Shown one piece after another: positions 44,001 through 50,958 of a stretch of DNA of 61,971 nt. Both the position numbers and the translations under genes were made by a program. The notes under the pieces are model-generated. The model worked only from the letters and a program-made list of their open reading frames with translations, had not been told where the DNA came from and did no database searches. Positions within the stretch are counted from its first letter, which is position 1, and every line of letters begins with the position of its first letter. The stretch lies in contig DATGZX010000005.1 of NCBI GenBank assembly GCA_035296965.1, positions 1 to 61,971 on the forward strand, written 5' to 3'. Origin of the DNA: DATGZX01 sp035296965 (GTDB lineage: Bacteria > Planctomycetota > Planctomycetia > Gemmatales > Gemmataceae).

Positions 44001-44358
44001 CTGGCGTCTCCGCATTCGATTCCATCCGTTGCCGCCCCCTCTTCGCTATGCGGGCTTTGCGAGCCAGACGCACGGCCACGGTATGGAGAAAACCGGCCAA
44101 TGACTCCGGCTGACGGAGCCGCGACGCCTGCCTCGAAAGCAGCAGAAACGTGGCCTGAAACGCATCCTCGGCGTCTTGCTCATCGCCGAGTGATCGGCGA
44201 CAGATGCCGAGTACCATTGGGCCATGCCGTGCCATCAATGCAGCGAAAGCGGCTTGATCGCGCTGGTGGATCCAGCGTGTCAGCAGCGTAGCGTCGGGAG
44301 CCGCTTGCACTGCCAGCCGATGCAAATGGGTCAGCAAAGTTCGTGCGTCTGCGGACAC
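41098..44358 (-). CDS. ECF-type sigma factor fused via a membrane helix to a WD40 propeller
   Basis: 1086 aa. Sigma region 2 is at about 25-100 (GDEQDAEDAFQATFLLLSRQA), region 4 at about 140-195 (LPEVYRLPFLLCLLQGRTVEEASRLLGWSIGSVRGRLARGR). A single membrane helix lies at about 250-270 (LKTLAFILILGTAVGLGAG). About 315-900 is a WD40 array of more than ten repeats (GSDERVRLWDAKTGKEV, TASMDKTVRVWDPASGKEI, SGGLDKTMRLWDWNTN). The C-terminal 170 residues are helical. The topology puts the sigma part inside and the propeller outside, so signal sensing may be direct without an anti-sigma factor. GTG start. Confidence 0.85.
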   Translation of the reverse strand: MSADARTLLTHLHRLAVQAAPDATLLTRWIHQRDQAAFAALMARHGPMVLGICRRSLGDEQDAEDAFQATFLLLSRQASRLRQPESLAGFLHTVAVRLARKARIAKRGRQRMESNAETPEPMDIRPNPLDALSGRELLALLDTEVARLPEVYRLPFLLCLLQGRTVEEASRLLGWSIGSVRGRLARGRERLRRRLTQRGSDLSVGAVALLTPAIVPEKLLAESLHHISGPVPAAISVLAGGMMPELKLKTLAFILILGTAVGLGAGLPLQNASEPQRPPARSPAAPLLAQAKKKPQPDHFGDPLPAGAVARLGTTRLRHAGWVNGIAYSPDGTLLASGGSDERVRLWDAKTGKEVRQFHLGGKGLGASPVDSVAFSPDGKLLAAAGWGTELALWDVASGKEVLRQQGVTRYVVFSPDKRTIVLGGVPNQGARLLDLPSNERRMLPLASETIHAVAFSPDGKLLATAGSNNEIALWEMPSLKQVCCCRGHQGEVRCLDFAPDGKQLVTASMDKTVRVWDPASGKEIRRIQAPGIVDGIRWSPEGKMIAVRSNGDTILLWDAKSGEMLRQFVGYGGGSSYPMAFSADGKHLLAVQGNALQLWETATGKIVFPASAIREGIRSLAYTGDGLTMATVSWEGTIRLWDTDTQQERRCFGGEQPGIRTLAISHDGRLVATAGHGKTTLWNTATATKLFRWDTDINDGFDLAFTPNGQVLASANGDGSIQLWQTGTGKPLRRLTGHSQGPVYGVAFSPDGQMLLSGGLDKTMRLWDWNTNTEIRAFKDHNDWVMAVAFAPDGTTAASACGSNDPLIRLWNVKTGKELRSFEAHEPAGNTAIVSIAYSPDGRMLASAGFGETVHLWEVATGKERCRFHGQDYRISRLTFSQDGSVLASIGDDSTALFWDATGRQLYSRPRYQLLTRQEWESRWNDLAKPDGQQAYRALQALVADSEQTIAQFKQRIRPVNEADAKQTARLIRELDSDDFAVRTKANEELAKLGESVRLALEQTLQRKPSLEVSRRIVALLDQLEPEHSPGQLRLLRAVEAVEQIRIPTARQLLASWSMGIPTARLTREARDSLQRLDLRKPFGR

Positions 44359-44777
44359 GGCGTGAATCCTCGTTTAGCCGACATTTACCGTTCTCTGTAT
44401 TGATTGTGTCCTGCCGATGCCCTTTGCACACACTTTTTTTTCACTTGCGACGCAGACAGAGCAAGTCGGCGACCAGGTCGGGCAGGGAAAGGGGAGACTG
44501 GCCGCGACAGCGGGCGCCGTTTCCGTTGCGGCGCGCTGTCTCTGTTCGCATCGAGTTTGCGCGCGGAGGTCCAATCGACCGACGCGCGCAAAGCCCCAAC
44601 AGCGAGTGCGATTCGGTTTGGTGACGAAATAAGGACGGGAACGTTTCTTAGAGTTCCAACTGTACAGACCCGCCCGTTCTCCCTCTGGAAATAATGCACG
44701 GCCTTGTTCGAGTGCATCCCCGTCATCACCCCGGTCACGCTGCCTGGCCGCAAGATCATGATTTGTGCGGCCGGCTG
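44359..44777. other. Upstream region of the sigma-WD40 gene with an A-run motif
   Basis: No gene. On the minus strand, 44423-44444 reads GTGAAAAAAAAGTGTGTGCA, similar to CGAAAAAAAGTGTATAAAA upstream of the other sigma fusion (52481-52506). Possibly a shared promoter element. Confidence 0.5.
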
Positions 44778-45386
44778 CTACTCCTCCGCGAAAACGACGC
44801 GGTCGTAAACATCTGCCAATTTCAGCGTGCAGGCAATCGAGCCGAGTACGACACTGGCCTCCAGGCCCAAGCTGCGGCGATACGACCAGCTGTCGTCGGC
44901 CTGGCGTGTATAGTGCTCGATCTGGGGACGGTCCTGGGATACCAGGACATAGTCCGTGAGGGTAGGATTCCAGGTTTGGAAACGTGCGAATTTATCGCCG
45001 CGGTCAAAGGCCTCGGTGCTCTCCGACAGAACTTCCAGGATCACTTTAGGATTGAGAACGACGTCGCGCATGGGGTCGTAATATTCCGGTTCGCCACAGA
45101 TCACGACCAGATCGGGATAGGAGAAGAGCCCGCGGGTGGTATTGCCCCTCGACAGCAGCGGGCCGCTGCGCACTTTCGTATCCTTGGTCCGCACGCGGCA
45201 TGGCGTGCCTCGCAGCTGATTGCCAAGTGTAGCAACGAGGTTTACGGAGATATCCGAGTGCGCAGGGCTTTCGTCCGCCATGGCGACAATTTCTCCATCG
45301 AGATAGAAGTGCCGCTCTTCGGAGGAACGCTCGATCGCCAGATATTGGTCAACGGTGTATGCAGATTTTGGTTTTGGCAACCTCAT
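44778..45386 (-). CDS. Uma2-family endonuclease (DUF820)
   Basis: About 202 aa, the family's usual length. The opening YTVDQYLAIERSSEERHFYLDGEIVAM, HSDISVNLVATLGNQLRG, then SYPDLVVICGEPEYYD, NPKVILEVLSESTEAFDRGDKFARFQ and DYVLVSQDRPQIEHYTRQ are the motif series of the PD-(D/E)XK Uma2 fold (Asp, Glu-x-x metal ligands). Biological role unknown; families of dozens of paralogues occur in cyanobacteria and planctomycetes. The ATG at 45386 with GGAGG upstream is chosen; the open frame extends 48 codons further without homology. Confidence 0.85.
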   Translation of the reverse strand: MRLPKPKSAYTVDQYLAIERSSEERHFYLDGEIVAMADESPAHSDISVNLVATLGNQLRGTPCRVRTKDTKVRSGPLLSRGNTTRGLFSYPDLVVICGEPEYYDPMRDVVLNPKVILEVLSESTEAFDRGDKFARFQTWNPTLTDYVLVSQDRPQIEHYTRQADDSWSYRRSLGLEASVVLGSIACTLKLADVYDRVVFAEE

Positions 45387-45526
45387 TGCCCGGCCTCCAC
45401 GCAGAATCAAGCGGCGATTATCATGCTTGATCGCAACGACTCTACTCCCAAGATTTGGGAAGGCCGCCAAGAGACACAAACCTGGCTGGTGCTCTGGGCC
45501 ATTTTTGTCAAGGAATCGAGCATGGC

Positions 45527-45924
45527 TCATCGGCGATTCTTGCCCTGACGCCGTGCTGTCTTCCGCCCCGGTCTGTAGCCATGATTCGGCAGGCCATGTT
45601 CGCCGACCGGTTCGCCCTTGGTCGGATTCGCCACGGAATGATAATGGTCGCCGCGAGCCGCCTCATTCGCCCGCCGCCTCCGCACCTCGATGGCCTCACC
45701 GGGCGGATGCGCTGGAATGAGACAGTCACAGCCATTGCCGATGAGGTCCGCCCGACCGCCTTGGAGCAAGGCTTACCGCACCTGAAAGTAGTTCTCCGGC
45801 TTAAAAAACTGCATAAGGGCCCGTTGCAGCTTGCGATCGTGCAGGTTGCGGGCCACGTGCACTTGCTGCTTCGTAAACGGATCGATCCCCGTGTAGTACA
45901 TGCACGTGGTAATGTCGGTAGCGA
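45527..45924 (-). pseudogene. Broken second copy of the ygiQ 3' end
   Basis: The frame reads TCMYYTGIDPFTKQQVHVAR, HDRKLQRALMQFFKPENYF, then QVR and a TAA at 45773-45775, then on in the same frame GGRADLIGNGCDCLIPAH, IEVRRRRANEAARG to the stop at 45527. It matches the last about 130 residues of the intact ygiQ product (47246-49294) closely. One in-frame stop replaces a Glu codon; there is no frameshift. The homology starts abruptly before TCMYYTG. Three unrelated genes separate this copy from the intact gene, so it marks a duplication boundary. Confidence 0.85.
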
Positions 45925-45944
45925 TGGCGTGAAGCCCTTCGCAG

Positions 45945-46460
45945 TCACTGTTTCCGGTCATAGAGCCTTAGAGCATAGAAACCGTCAAAAAGAGGTTTGC
46001 CGGCCACTTTTGTCACGCCCAAATGTCGTACAAGAGCCGCATCGCTGATGTCCGTTGATTGGTAGGTCTCCAGCTGATCTTGTCCGCTGTCGCCTATGCC
46101 GGCAAGCGTAAAGCTGAGCCGAAAGCTATCACGCTCACGGTAATTCATGACCACTTCGCGGATGCTGAGCCCCTGCAGCACACGCCAAACCATGACGAGC
46201 ATGGCAGGCGATCGGTCGGGGCGCAGGAGCTGGAGAAAGGCTTGAACTTTGTGCGGATTCCTTTCCGCCTCAGCTTGAAGGGCCTCGGGTGAAAATGAAA
46301 CGGCTACTCCGCAACGCTTGCGGTATTCCGGCTCAATCCGCTTAAGAAGATCGACGTAGGCTGGAATCGCTTGGTCTCTGGGTGCATACATGTCGATCAT
46401 CCATCTCAGCCCATTTCTACGCAGCAAGGCTTCGAGAATCTCAGCCGATGATTGGCTCAT
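45945..46460 (-). CDS. Hypothetical protein, third gene of the ART-HYD1-like operon
   Basis: 171 aa, MSQSSAEILEALLRRNGLRWMIDMYAPRDQ... ending FDGFYALRLYDRKQ. Two cysteine-free halves: helical N-terminus, then a beta-rich C-terminal half with DSFRLSFTLAGIGDSG and ISDAALVRHLG. The start overlaps the stop of the preceding gene (ATGA), so it is translationally coupled. Its stop is 21 bases before the broken ygiQ copy. No known family; in a toxin operon such a partner could be an antitoxin, chaperone or second effector, which I cannot tell. Confidence 0.7.
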   Translation of the reverse strand: MSQSSAEILEALLRRNGLRWMIDMYAPRDQAIPAYVDLLKRIEPEYRKRCGVAVSFSPEALQAEAERNPHKVQAFLQLLRPDRSPAMLVMVWRVLQGLSIREVVMNYRERDSFRLSFTLAGIGDSGQDQLETYQSTDISDAALVRHLGVTKVAGKPLFDGFYALRLYDRKQ

Positions 46461-46849
46461 GCTGCCTCCGGGTCGCAGACGGCTGCTGTATTCAAAATTT
46501 CCATCTCCATCATCGTCTTGATTCCTTCCAGGATGCCCGGCATCTCGCCGGCCGTGGGGTCATCGAGCACGGCCGTCACGGATTGTTCGGAGAGAATTAA
46601 ATACAACATGGAATTGACCGGCGAATCCGGACTGTCCGCGTCCCACAAGGCCTCTGCCGCTTCGTTTGGATAGGCGAGTAAATGCCGTATGGTTCCGAAG
46701 GGGATATCGCCATACTTGGAGTATTTTTCGCCCGTCTCGGCATTTTCGAATCGAGCATGGGGCCATTGCCGTTGGACGACGCGGGCGCAGGCGTCCAACG
46801 ACGCAGGTGATCCCACTGCGGGTATGACGATATCTTTGCCGCCGATCAT
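46457..46849 (-). CDS. Hypothetical protein, second gene of the ART-HYD1-like operon
   Basis: 130 aa and acidic: MIGGKDIVIPAVGSPASLDACARVVQRQWPHARFENAETGEKY..., SPDSPVNSMLYLILSEQSVTAVLDDP, ending NTAAVCDPEAA. Net acidity beside a basic ART-like protein fits the usual pattern of immunity or antitoxin partners (inference). Start and stop both overlap the neighbours by ATGA, so the three proteins are coupled. No family recognised. Confidence 0.7.
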   Translation of the reverse strand: MIGGKDIVIPAVGSPASLDACARVVQRQWPHARFENAETGEKYSKYGDIPFGTIRHLLAYPNEAAEALWDADSPDSPVNSMLYLILSEQSVTAVLDDPTAGEMPGILEGIKTMMEMEILNTAAVCDPEAA

Positions 46850-47178
46850 GCGTATTTCTCCGCCAACTCTTTTGTCGCTCCGTGCGCGATCTGCCGATCA
46901 GGTGCCACAGAATAGTCCACGGCAGAGTAGAAAATCACTTGTCCTCGGCCGCCTTGTAATGGTTTGAGGCCGTCGTCTCCCGCAAAATGAAACACGAATT
47001 CCAGCTTGTCTCGGCAGCCACGAACAAAAATCCGCTTCCCAAGATTGATTGTTCCCGGCGGCAAGGTCGTGAAGTACGCTCCTTTGGGATGGTCCCCAGG
47101 AGGTTGGGAAGCCATGAAAAGCCAGGTTGGTTGAGAGCGAATGGCGTGGAATCCCTTCGTATTCGTGTAGTGAAACAC
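46846..47178 (-). CDS. Possible HYD1-type ADP-ribosyltransferase-like protein
   Basis: About 110 aa. It opens with FHYTNTKGFHAI (His-Tyr-Thr), then PKGAYFTTLPPG and FVFHFAGDD, which resemble the Tox-ART-HYD1 family, where conserved His, Tyr and Asp define a compact ADP-ribosyltransferase fold used in bacterial toxins. It lacks any secretion leader, so a cytoplasmic toxin or NAD-linked enzyme is suggested. The GTG at 47178 is preferred over 47193 because CGGAGGGAG sits right before it. It starts the three-gene operon between the two ygiQ 3' ends. The family call rests on remembered motifs; catalytic residues need alignment. Confidence 0.5.
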   Translation of the reverse strand: MFHYTNTKGFHAIRSQPTWLFMASQPPGDHPKGAYFTTLPPGTINLGKRIFVRGCRDKLEFVFHFAGDDGLKPLQGGRGQVIFYSAVDYSVAPDRQIAHGATKELAEKYA

Positions 47179-47245
47179 GATCTCCCTCCGCACGCCCTTT
47201 TTTCCAACCTAGGACACTATACTGCGACGGCCGACCTTATGCCGG

Positions 47246-49294
47246 TCACGACGCAGGCCCTGACCTACCACTCTGTTTCTTCTGTTGCCGACGTGCCGTC
47301 GCCCGCCCCGGTCGATATCCTTTGCCTGTGCCTGTTGGTCTCGGAATCTTGTGGACATACTCACCGCGGGCCGCCTCATTCGCCCGTCGCCTCCGCACCT
47401 CGATAGCCTGTTTCGGGGCATGAGTAGGGATGAGGCAGTCACAGCCATTCCCGATGAGGTCTGCCCGGCCTGCCTGGAGCAAGGCTTCCCGTACTGTGAA
47501 GTAGTTTTCCGGCTTAAAGAACTGCATGAGCGCCCGTTGCAACTTCCGATCGTGCAGGTTGCGGGCTACGTGCACTTGCTGCTTCGTGAACGGATCGATG
47601 CCCGTGTAGTACATGCACGTGGCGATGTCGTAGGGAGCCGGAATGAAATCCTGAACCTGATCGGGGCGGTAGCCATTGCGCTTCAGGAACACGGCCAGGT
47701 CAATCATGGCGTGCAGGTCGGAGCCCGGATGGCTGGCGATGAAATACGGCACCAGCGCCTGCTTGGGTTTCCCTGCCTCACGAGAAGCCTTCTGGAAGTC
47801 CTCCGCAAACGTGCCGAAGTTATCGATCGCCGGCTTCTTCATGGTGGCGAGCACGGTCGGGTCGGTGTGCTCGGGCGCCACCTTGAGCCGGCCGCCAACG
47901 TGGTGGGCAGCCAGCTCCCTCATGTATTCGGGAGACAGCTGCGCGAGATCCATGCGGATGCCGCTGGCGACAAGGACCCTGCGAATTCCCGGTTCGGTGC
48001 GTGCCCGGCGCATGAGCTCGACGAGCGGCCCGTGATCGGTGCCCAGGAGCTTGCAAATACTGGGATGGACGCACGATAGCCGTTTGCATTTTGCTTCTAC
48101 TTCCGGCCGGGAGCAGCGCATCTGATACATGTTCGCAGTCGGCCCGCCGATATCGCTGACGATGCCCGAGAATTCGGGATCCGCGGCCATTTTGCGAACT
48201 TCCCTGAGCACCGACGCCTGGGAGCGCGATTGCATGATCCGTCCCTGGTGGGCCGTGATTGAGCAAAACGTGCAGCCGCCGAAGCAGCCACGCATGATTG
48301 TGACCGAGTCCTTGATCATTTCGTAGGCGGGCACTGGTTCCTTGTAACAAGGATGAGGCCTGCGCGTGTACGGCAGATCATAAATCTGATCCATCTCCGC
48401 TTCGGAAATCGGCAGCGCGGGCGGGTTCACGACCACCGCTTGCCGGTCGTGATACTGGATCATGGTCTGGGCGTTGAGCGGGTTGGTGTTGATGTGGATG
48501 AGGCGCGTGGCCTCCGCAAAGACCATCTTGTCGGCTTTCACCTGCTCAAAGCTTGGCAGCTGCAGCACGTCCTTGCCGAAGCCGCTTGCCGGAGGTGTCT
48601 CGCTCGCTCCCAGAGCATAGGCCACGCCGCGCAACCCACGCAGATCGCGCAGCGTACGCCCGGCTGCCAGTTTTTGCGCGATCTCCACGATCACGTTCTC
48701 GCCCATGCCGTACACGACCAGGTCGGCCTTGGCGTCGAGCAGAATGGACCGGCGGACGCTATCGCTCCAGTAGTCATAATGGGCCAACCGGCGGAGGGAC
48801 GCTTCAACGCCGCCGGCGATGACCGGCACACCCGGAAATGCTTCACGCGCCCGATGACAATAGGACAGGGTCGCACGGTCGGGCCGTAGGCCGATGCGGC
48901 CGCCGGGAGAATAGGCGTCGTCGTTGCGGACCTTCCGGCTGGCCGTGTAGTGATTGATCAGGGAATCCATGTTGCCGGCGCTGACGGCATAAAAGAGCCG
49001 CGGTTTGCCGAATTGCCGCCAGGGGGCAGCGGAATGCCAATCGGGTTGACTCAGGATTGCCACGCGCAATCCCGCTGCCTCGAGCACCCTTCCCAGGATG
49101 GCCATCGCGAAGCTGGGATGATCGACATAGGCATCACCCGTGACAAAGACGACATCGACATGGTCCCAGCCGCGGGCGTGCATCTCTGCTCGCGTCATTG
49201 GCAAGAACGGCGCAGCATACCTCTCGTTCCAGAGCGGCAACGAAAGCCGAACGGATGAGGAACCAGCTTGCGCGTCGGAACTCGGAATACTCAT
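47246..49294 (-). CDS. ygiQ: YgiQ-family radical SAM protein
   Basis: About 682 aa. N-terminal block (LPLWNERYAAPFLPMTRAEM..DVVFVTGDAYVDHPSF) is diagnostic of YgiQ. The [4Fe-4S]-binding loop is RGCFGGCTFCSITAHQGR (CxxxCxxC), followed by IGGPTANMY and KVAPEHTDP. The long C-terminal region ends in a low-complexity basic tail. YgiQ proteins are predicted Fe-S radical enzymes of unknown substrate. The ATG at 49294 is chosen by alignment start. Its last 130 codons occur a second time, broken, 1.6 kb downstream. Confidence 0.9.
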   Translation of the reverse strand: MSIPSSDAQAGSSSVRLSLPLWNERYAAPFLPMTRAEMHARGWDHVDVVFVTGDAYVDHPSFAMAILGRVLEAAGLRVAILSQPDWHSAAPWRQFGKPRLFYAVSAGNMDSLINHYTASRKVRNDDAYSPGGRIGLRPDRATLSYCHRAREAFPGVPVIAGGVEASLRRLAHYDYWSDSVRRSILLDAKADLVVYGMGENVIVEIAQKLAAGRTLRDLRGLRGVAYALGASETPPASGFGKDVLQLPSFEQVKADKMVFAEATRLIHINTNPLNAQTMIQYHDRQAVVVNPPALPISEAEMDQIYDLPYTRRPHPCYKEPVPAYEMIKDSVTIMRGCFGGCTFCSITAHQGRIMQSRSQASVLREVRKMAADPEFSGIVSDIGGPTANMYQMRCSRPEVEAKCKRLSCVHPSICKLLGTDHGPLVELMRRARTEPGIRRVLVASGIRMDLAQLSPEYMRELAAHHVGGRLKVAPEHTDPTVLATMKKPAIDNFGTFAEDFQKASREAGKPKQALVPYFIASHPGSDLHAMIDLAVFLKRNGYRPDQVQDFIPAPYDIATCMYYTGIDPFTKQQVHVARNLHDRKLQRALMQFFKPENYFTVREALLQAGRADLIGNGCDCLIPTHAPKQAIEVRRRRANEAARGEYVHKIPRPTGTGKGYRPGRATARRQQKKQSGRSGPAS

Positions 49295-49440
49295 GAACCC
49301 AGCCTGCGCTCTTCTCACGATAATCCTTGGCCAATCAGCCAAGCAGGCATTATACCAACCCTTGATTCCGAGCGCGTGCTATGGTACTGGCTCTATTTAG
49401 CCGTACGTTTCGCATGGCGATTTTTACAAGGAGGGCACTC

Positions 49441-49707
49441 ATGGCAAAGACGACCTGTCCGATCAGCCGCTCGCAGTTTCGTGCGAAGGCGCAGCCTGTC
49501 TCGGTGACCATCAACGGCGCGGCCTTCCAAGCGGCCGTGAAGGAGTTTTCGACCGGCTCACTCGGTTGGAACATCAACGGCAAAACGATCATCGACGTGG
49601 GCGGCACTCCCGTCTCCGTTCAGATCGGCCTGAACCTGACCATTGTCGGAAGCAAGGAGCTGCCCAAGGATGCAGGGTCAGCCTCGGCAGAAGAGGACGT
49701 CGCCTAG
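49441..49707 (+). CDS. Conserved planctomycete-type small protein (88 aa)
   Basis: MAKTTCPISRSQFRAKAQPVSVTINGAAFQAAVKEFSTGSLGWNINGKTII..., behind an AAGGAGGG ribosome site. The pattern (basic N-terminus with a lone Cys, central GSLGWNINGK, conserved IGLNLTIVGSKELPKD) I recognise as a repeated small planctomycete protein but cannot name. It is 33 bases ahead of the DUF4380 gene on the same strand. A role cannot be inferred. Confidence 0.75.
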   Translation: MAKTTCPISRSQFRAKAQPVSVTINGAAFQAAVKEFSTGSLGWNINGKTIIDVGGTPVSVQIGLNLTIVGSKELPKDAGSASAEEDVA

Positions 49708-49740
49708 ATTTACCTATCCCACTCACAGCACCTTGGAGGG

Positions 49741-50892
49741 ATGAACACCGTGCGCGTCGAACCCCAGCAGATGCCAAAGCGTGCTCTCAATGGCCGTGCG
49801 GGAATCGGCTGTAGGTCAGGTTTCCAACCTGACGGGACAGATTGGAAATCTGTCCTACACAGCTGCCCAACCAAGCATGGTGTTATAGCATTGGCCACAT
49901 TCCTCGGCTGTGCGGCCTTGCTGCTGCTCCCTGATCTGACCCTGGCAGAGAAAGGAAAAATCGCCGTGGAGAAAGTCGAGTACGAAGGCTGGAAGAACAA
50001 CCTGCGCATCAGCAACGGCACGGTCGAGCTGATCGTGACCCTGGACGTTGGGCCACGCGTCATCAGCTACCGGCTGGCGGACGGCAAGAACGTCTTCAAA
50101 AACTACAGCGACCAGCTCGGCAAATCCGGCGAAAAGGATTGGCAGATCCGTGGCGGCCATCGCCTTTGGGTCGGGCCCGAGGACCTGACGCGCACCTATG
50201 CGCTGGACAACGGGCCGGTGCAATACAAGGAAATCGACGGCGCTGTGCGGTTGACGCCTGCGGCCGATGCCGATTACGGCGTCCAGAAGGAGATCGACCT
50301 GCGACTGGAACCGAGCGGCAGCGGCGTTACCCTCGTGCATCGCATCACCAACGTGGGCCAGGAACCGACCGACCTCGCTCCCTGGGCCCTGAGCGTTATG
50401 GCACCGGGCGGGGTCGAGGTGATTCCATTGCCGCCCAAGAAGCCGCACCCGGGACCGACGAAGAATGCCACATCCCCGAAAGACTACGCGCCCAACCAGT
50501 TCATGACCATCTGGCCGTTTTTCGATTTCAAGGATGCGCGCTGGAGTTTCGGCAGCCAGTTCATCACGCTCCGCCAGGATGCCAAGAAAGGCCCGACGAA
50601 GCTTGGGTTAGGCCATCAACTCGGCTGGGTCGGCTATCTCAACGGAGGCACGCTTTTCATCAAAAGATTCGGCTACCAGGAAGGCAAGCACTATCCAGAT
50701 CATGGCTGCAATTTCGAGACGTTTACCAATGAAGACATGCTGGAAATCGAAAGCCTGGGACCACTCATCAAGCTGGCTCCAAGAAGCTCCGTGGAGCACA
50801 CCGAGCATTGGAACCTAGCGGGCAATGTCGCTGCCTTCGAGGACGAAGCCGGCATTGAGAAGTCAATCCGCGGCAAGATTTCTGAGAAGTAA
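49741..50892 (+). CDS. DUF4380 family secreted protein
   Basis: 383 aa from the ATG at 49741 (GGAGGG just upstream). The conserved body begins about residue 75: VEYEGWKNNLRISNGTVELIVTLDVGPRVISY, then RGGHRLWVGPEDL and LGHQLGWVGYLNGGTLFIKRF, the usual DUF4380 series, likely a galactose mutarotase-like beta-sandwich in carbohydrate metabolism. Residues about 22-42 (CRSGFQPDGTDWKSVL) are the translation of a family C repeat inserted between the start and the hydrophobic signal (IALATFLGCAALLLLPDL). Either the long N-terminus is real or translation starts at the GTG before IALAT. Confidence 0.75.
   Translation: MNTVRVEPQQMPKRALNGRAGIGCRSGFQPDGTDWKSVLHSCPTKHGVIALATFLGCAALLLLPDLTLAEKGKIAVEKVEYEGWKNNLRISNGTVELIVTLDVGPRVISYRLADGKNVFKNYSDQLGKSGEKDWQIRGGHRLWVGPEDLTRTYALDNGPVQYKEIDGAVRLTPAADADYGVQKEIDLRLEPSGSGVTLVHRITNVGQEPTDLAPWALSVMAPGGVEVIPLPPKKPHPGPTKNATSPKDYAPNQFMTIWPFFDFKDARWSFGSQFITLRQDAKKGPTKLGLGHQLGWVGYLNGGTLFIKRFGYQEGKHYPDHGCNFETFTNEDMLEIESLGPLIKLAPRSSVEHTEHWNLAGNVAAFEDEAGIEKSIRGKISEK
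49786..49888. repeat. Family C modular palindromic repeat, copy 4, inside a coding region
   Basis: Core GTCAGGTTTCCAACCTGAC plus GGGACAGATTGGAAATC with TGTCC, arms CCGTGCGGGAATCGGC on the left and CAGCTGCCCAACCAAGC on the right. Orientation is reversed relative to the other copies. It lies within the 5' end of the DUF4380 frame. Confidence 0.75.
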
Positions 50893-50917
50893 CCAGTGAG
50901 AGCCACGATCAGCGTCT

Positions 50918-50952
50918 GGAGCGTCACCAACCGGGCCAGTTGGTGACGCTCC
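50918..50952. terminator. Bidirectional terminator-like hairpin
   Basis: A 14-base-pair perfect stem GGAGCGTCACCAAC/GTTGGTGACGCTCC with a seven-base loop, between the convergent ends of the DUF4380 gene and the second sigma fusion gene, followed by GGGTATTTATTTTG. Confidence 0.8.
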
Positions 50953-50958
50953 GGGTAT

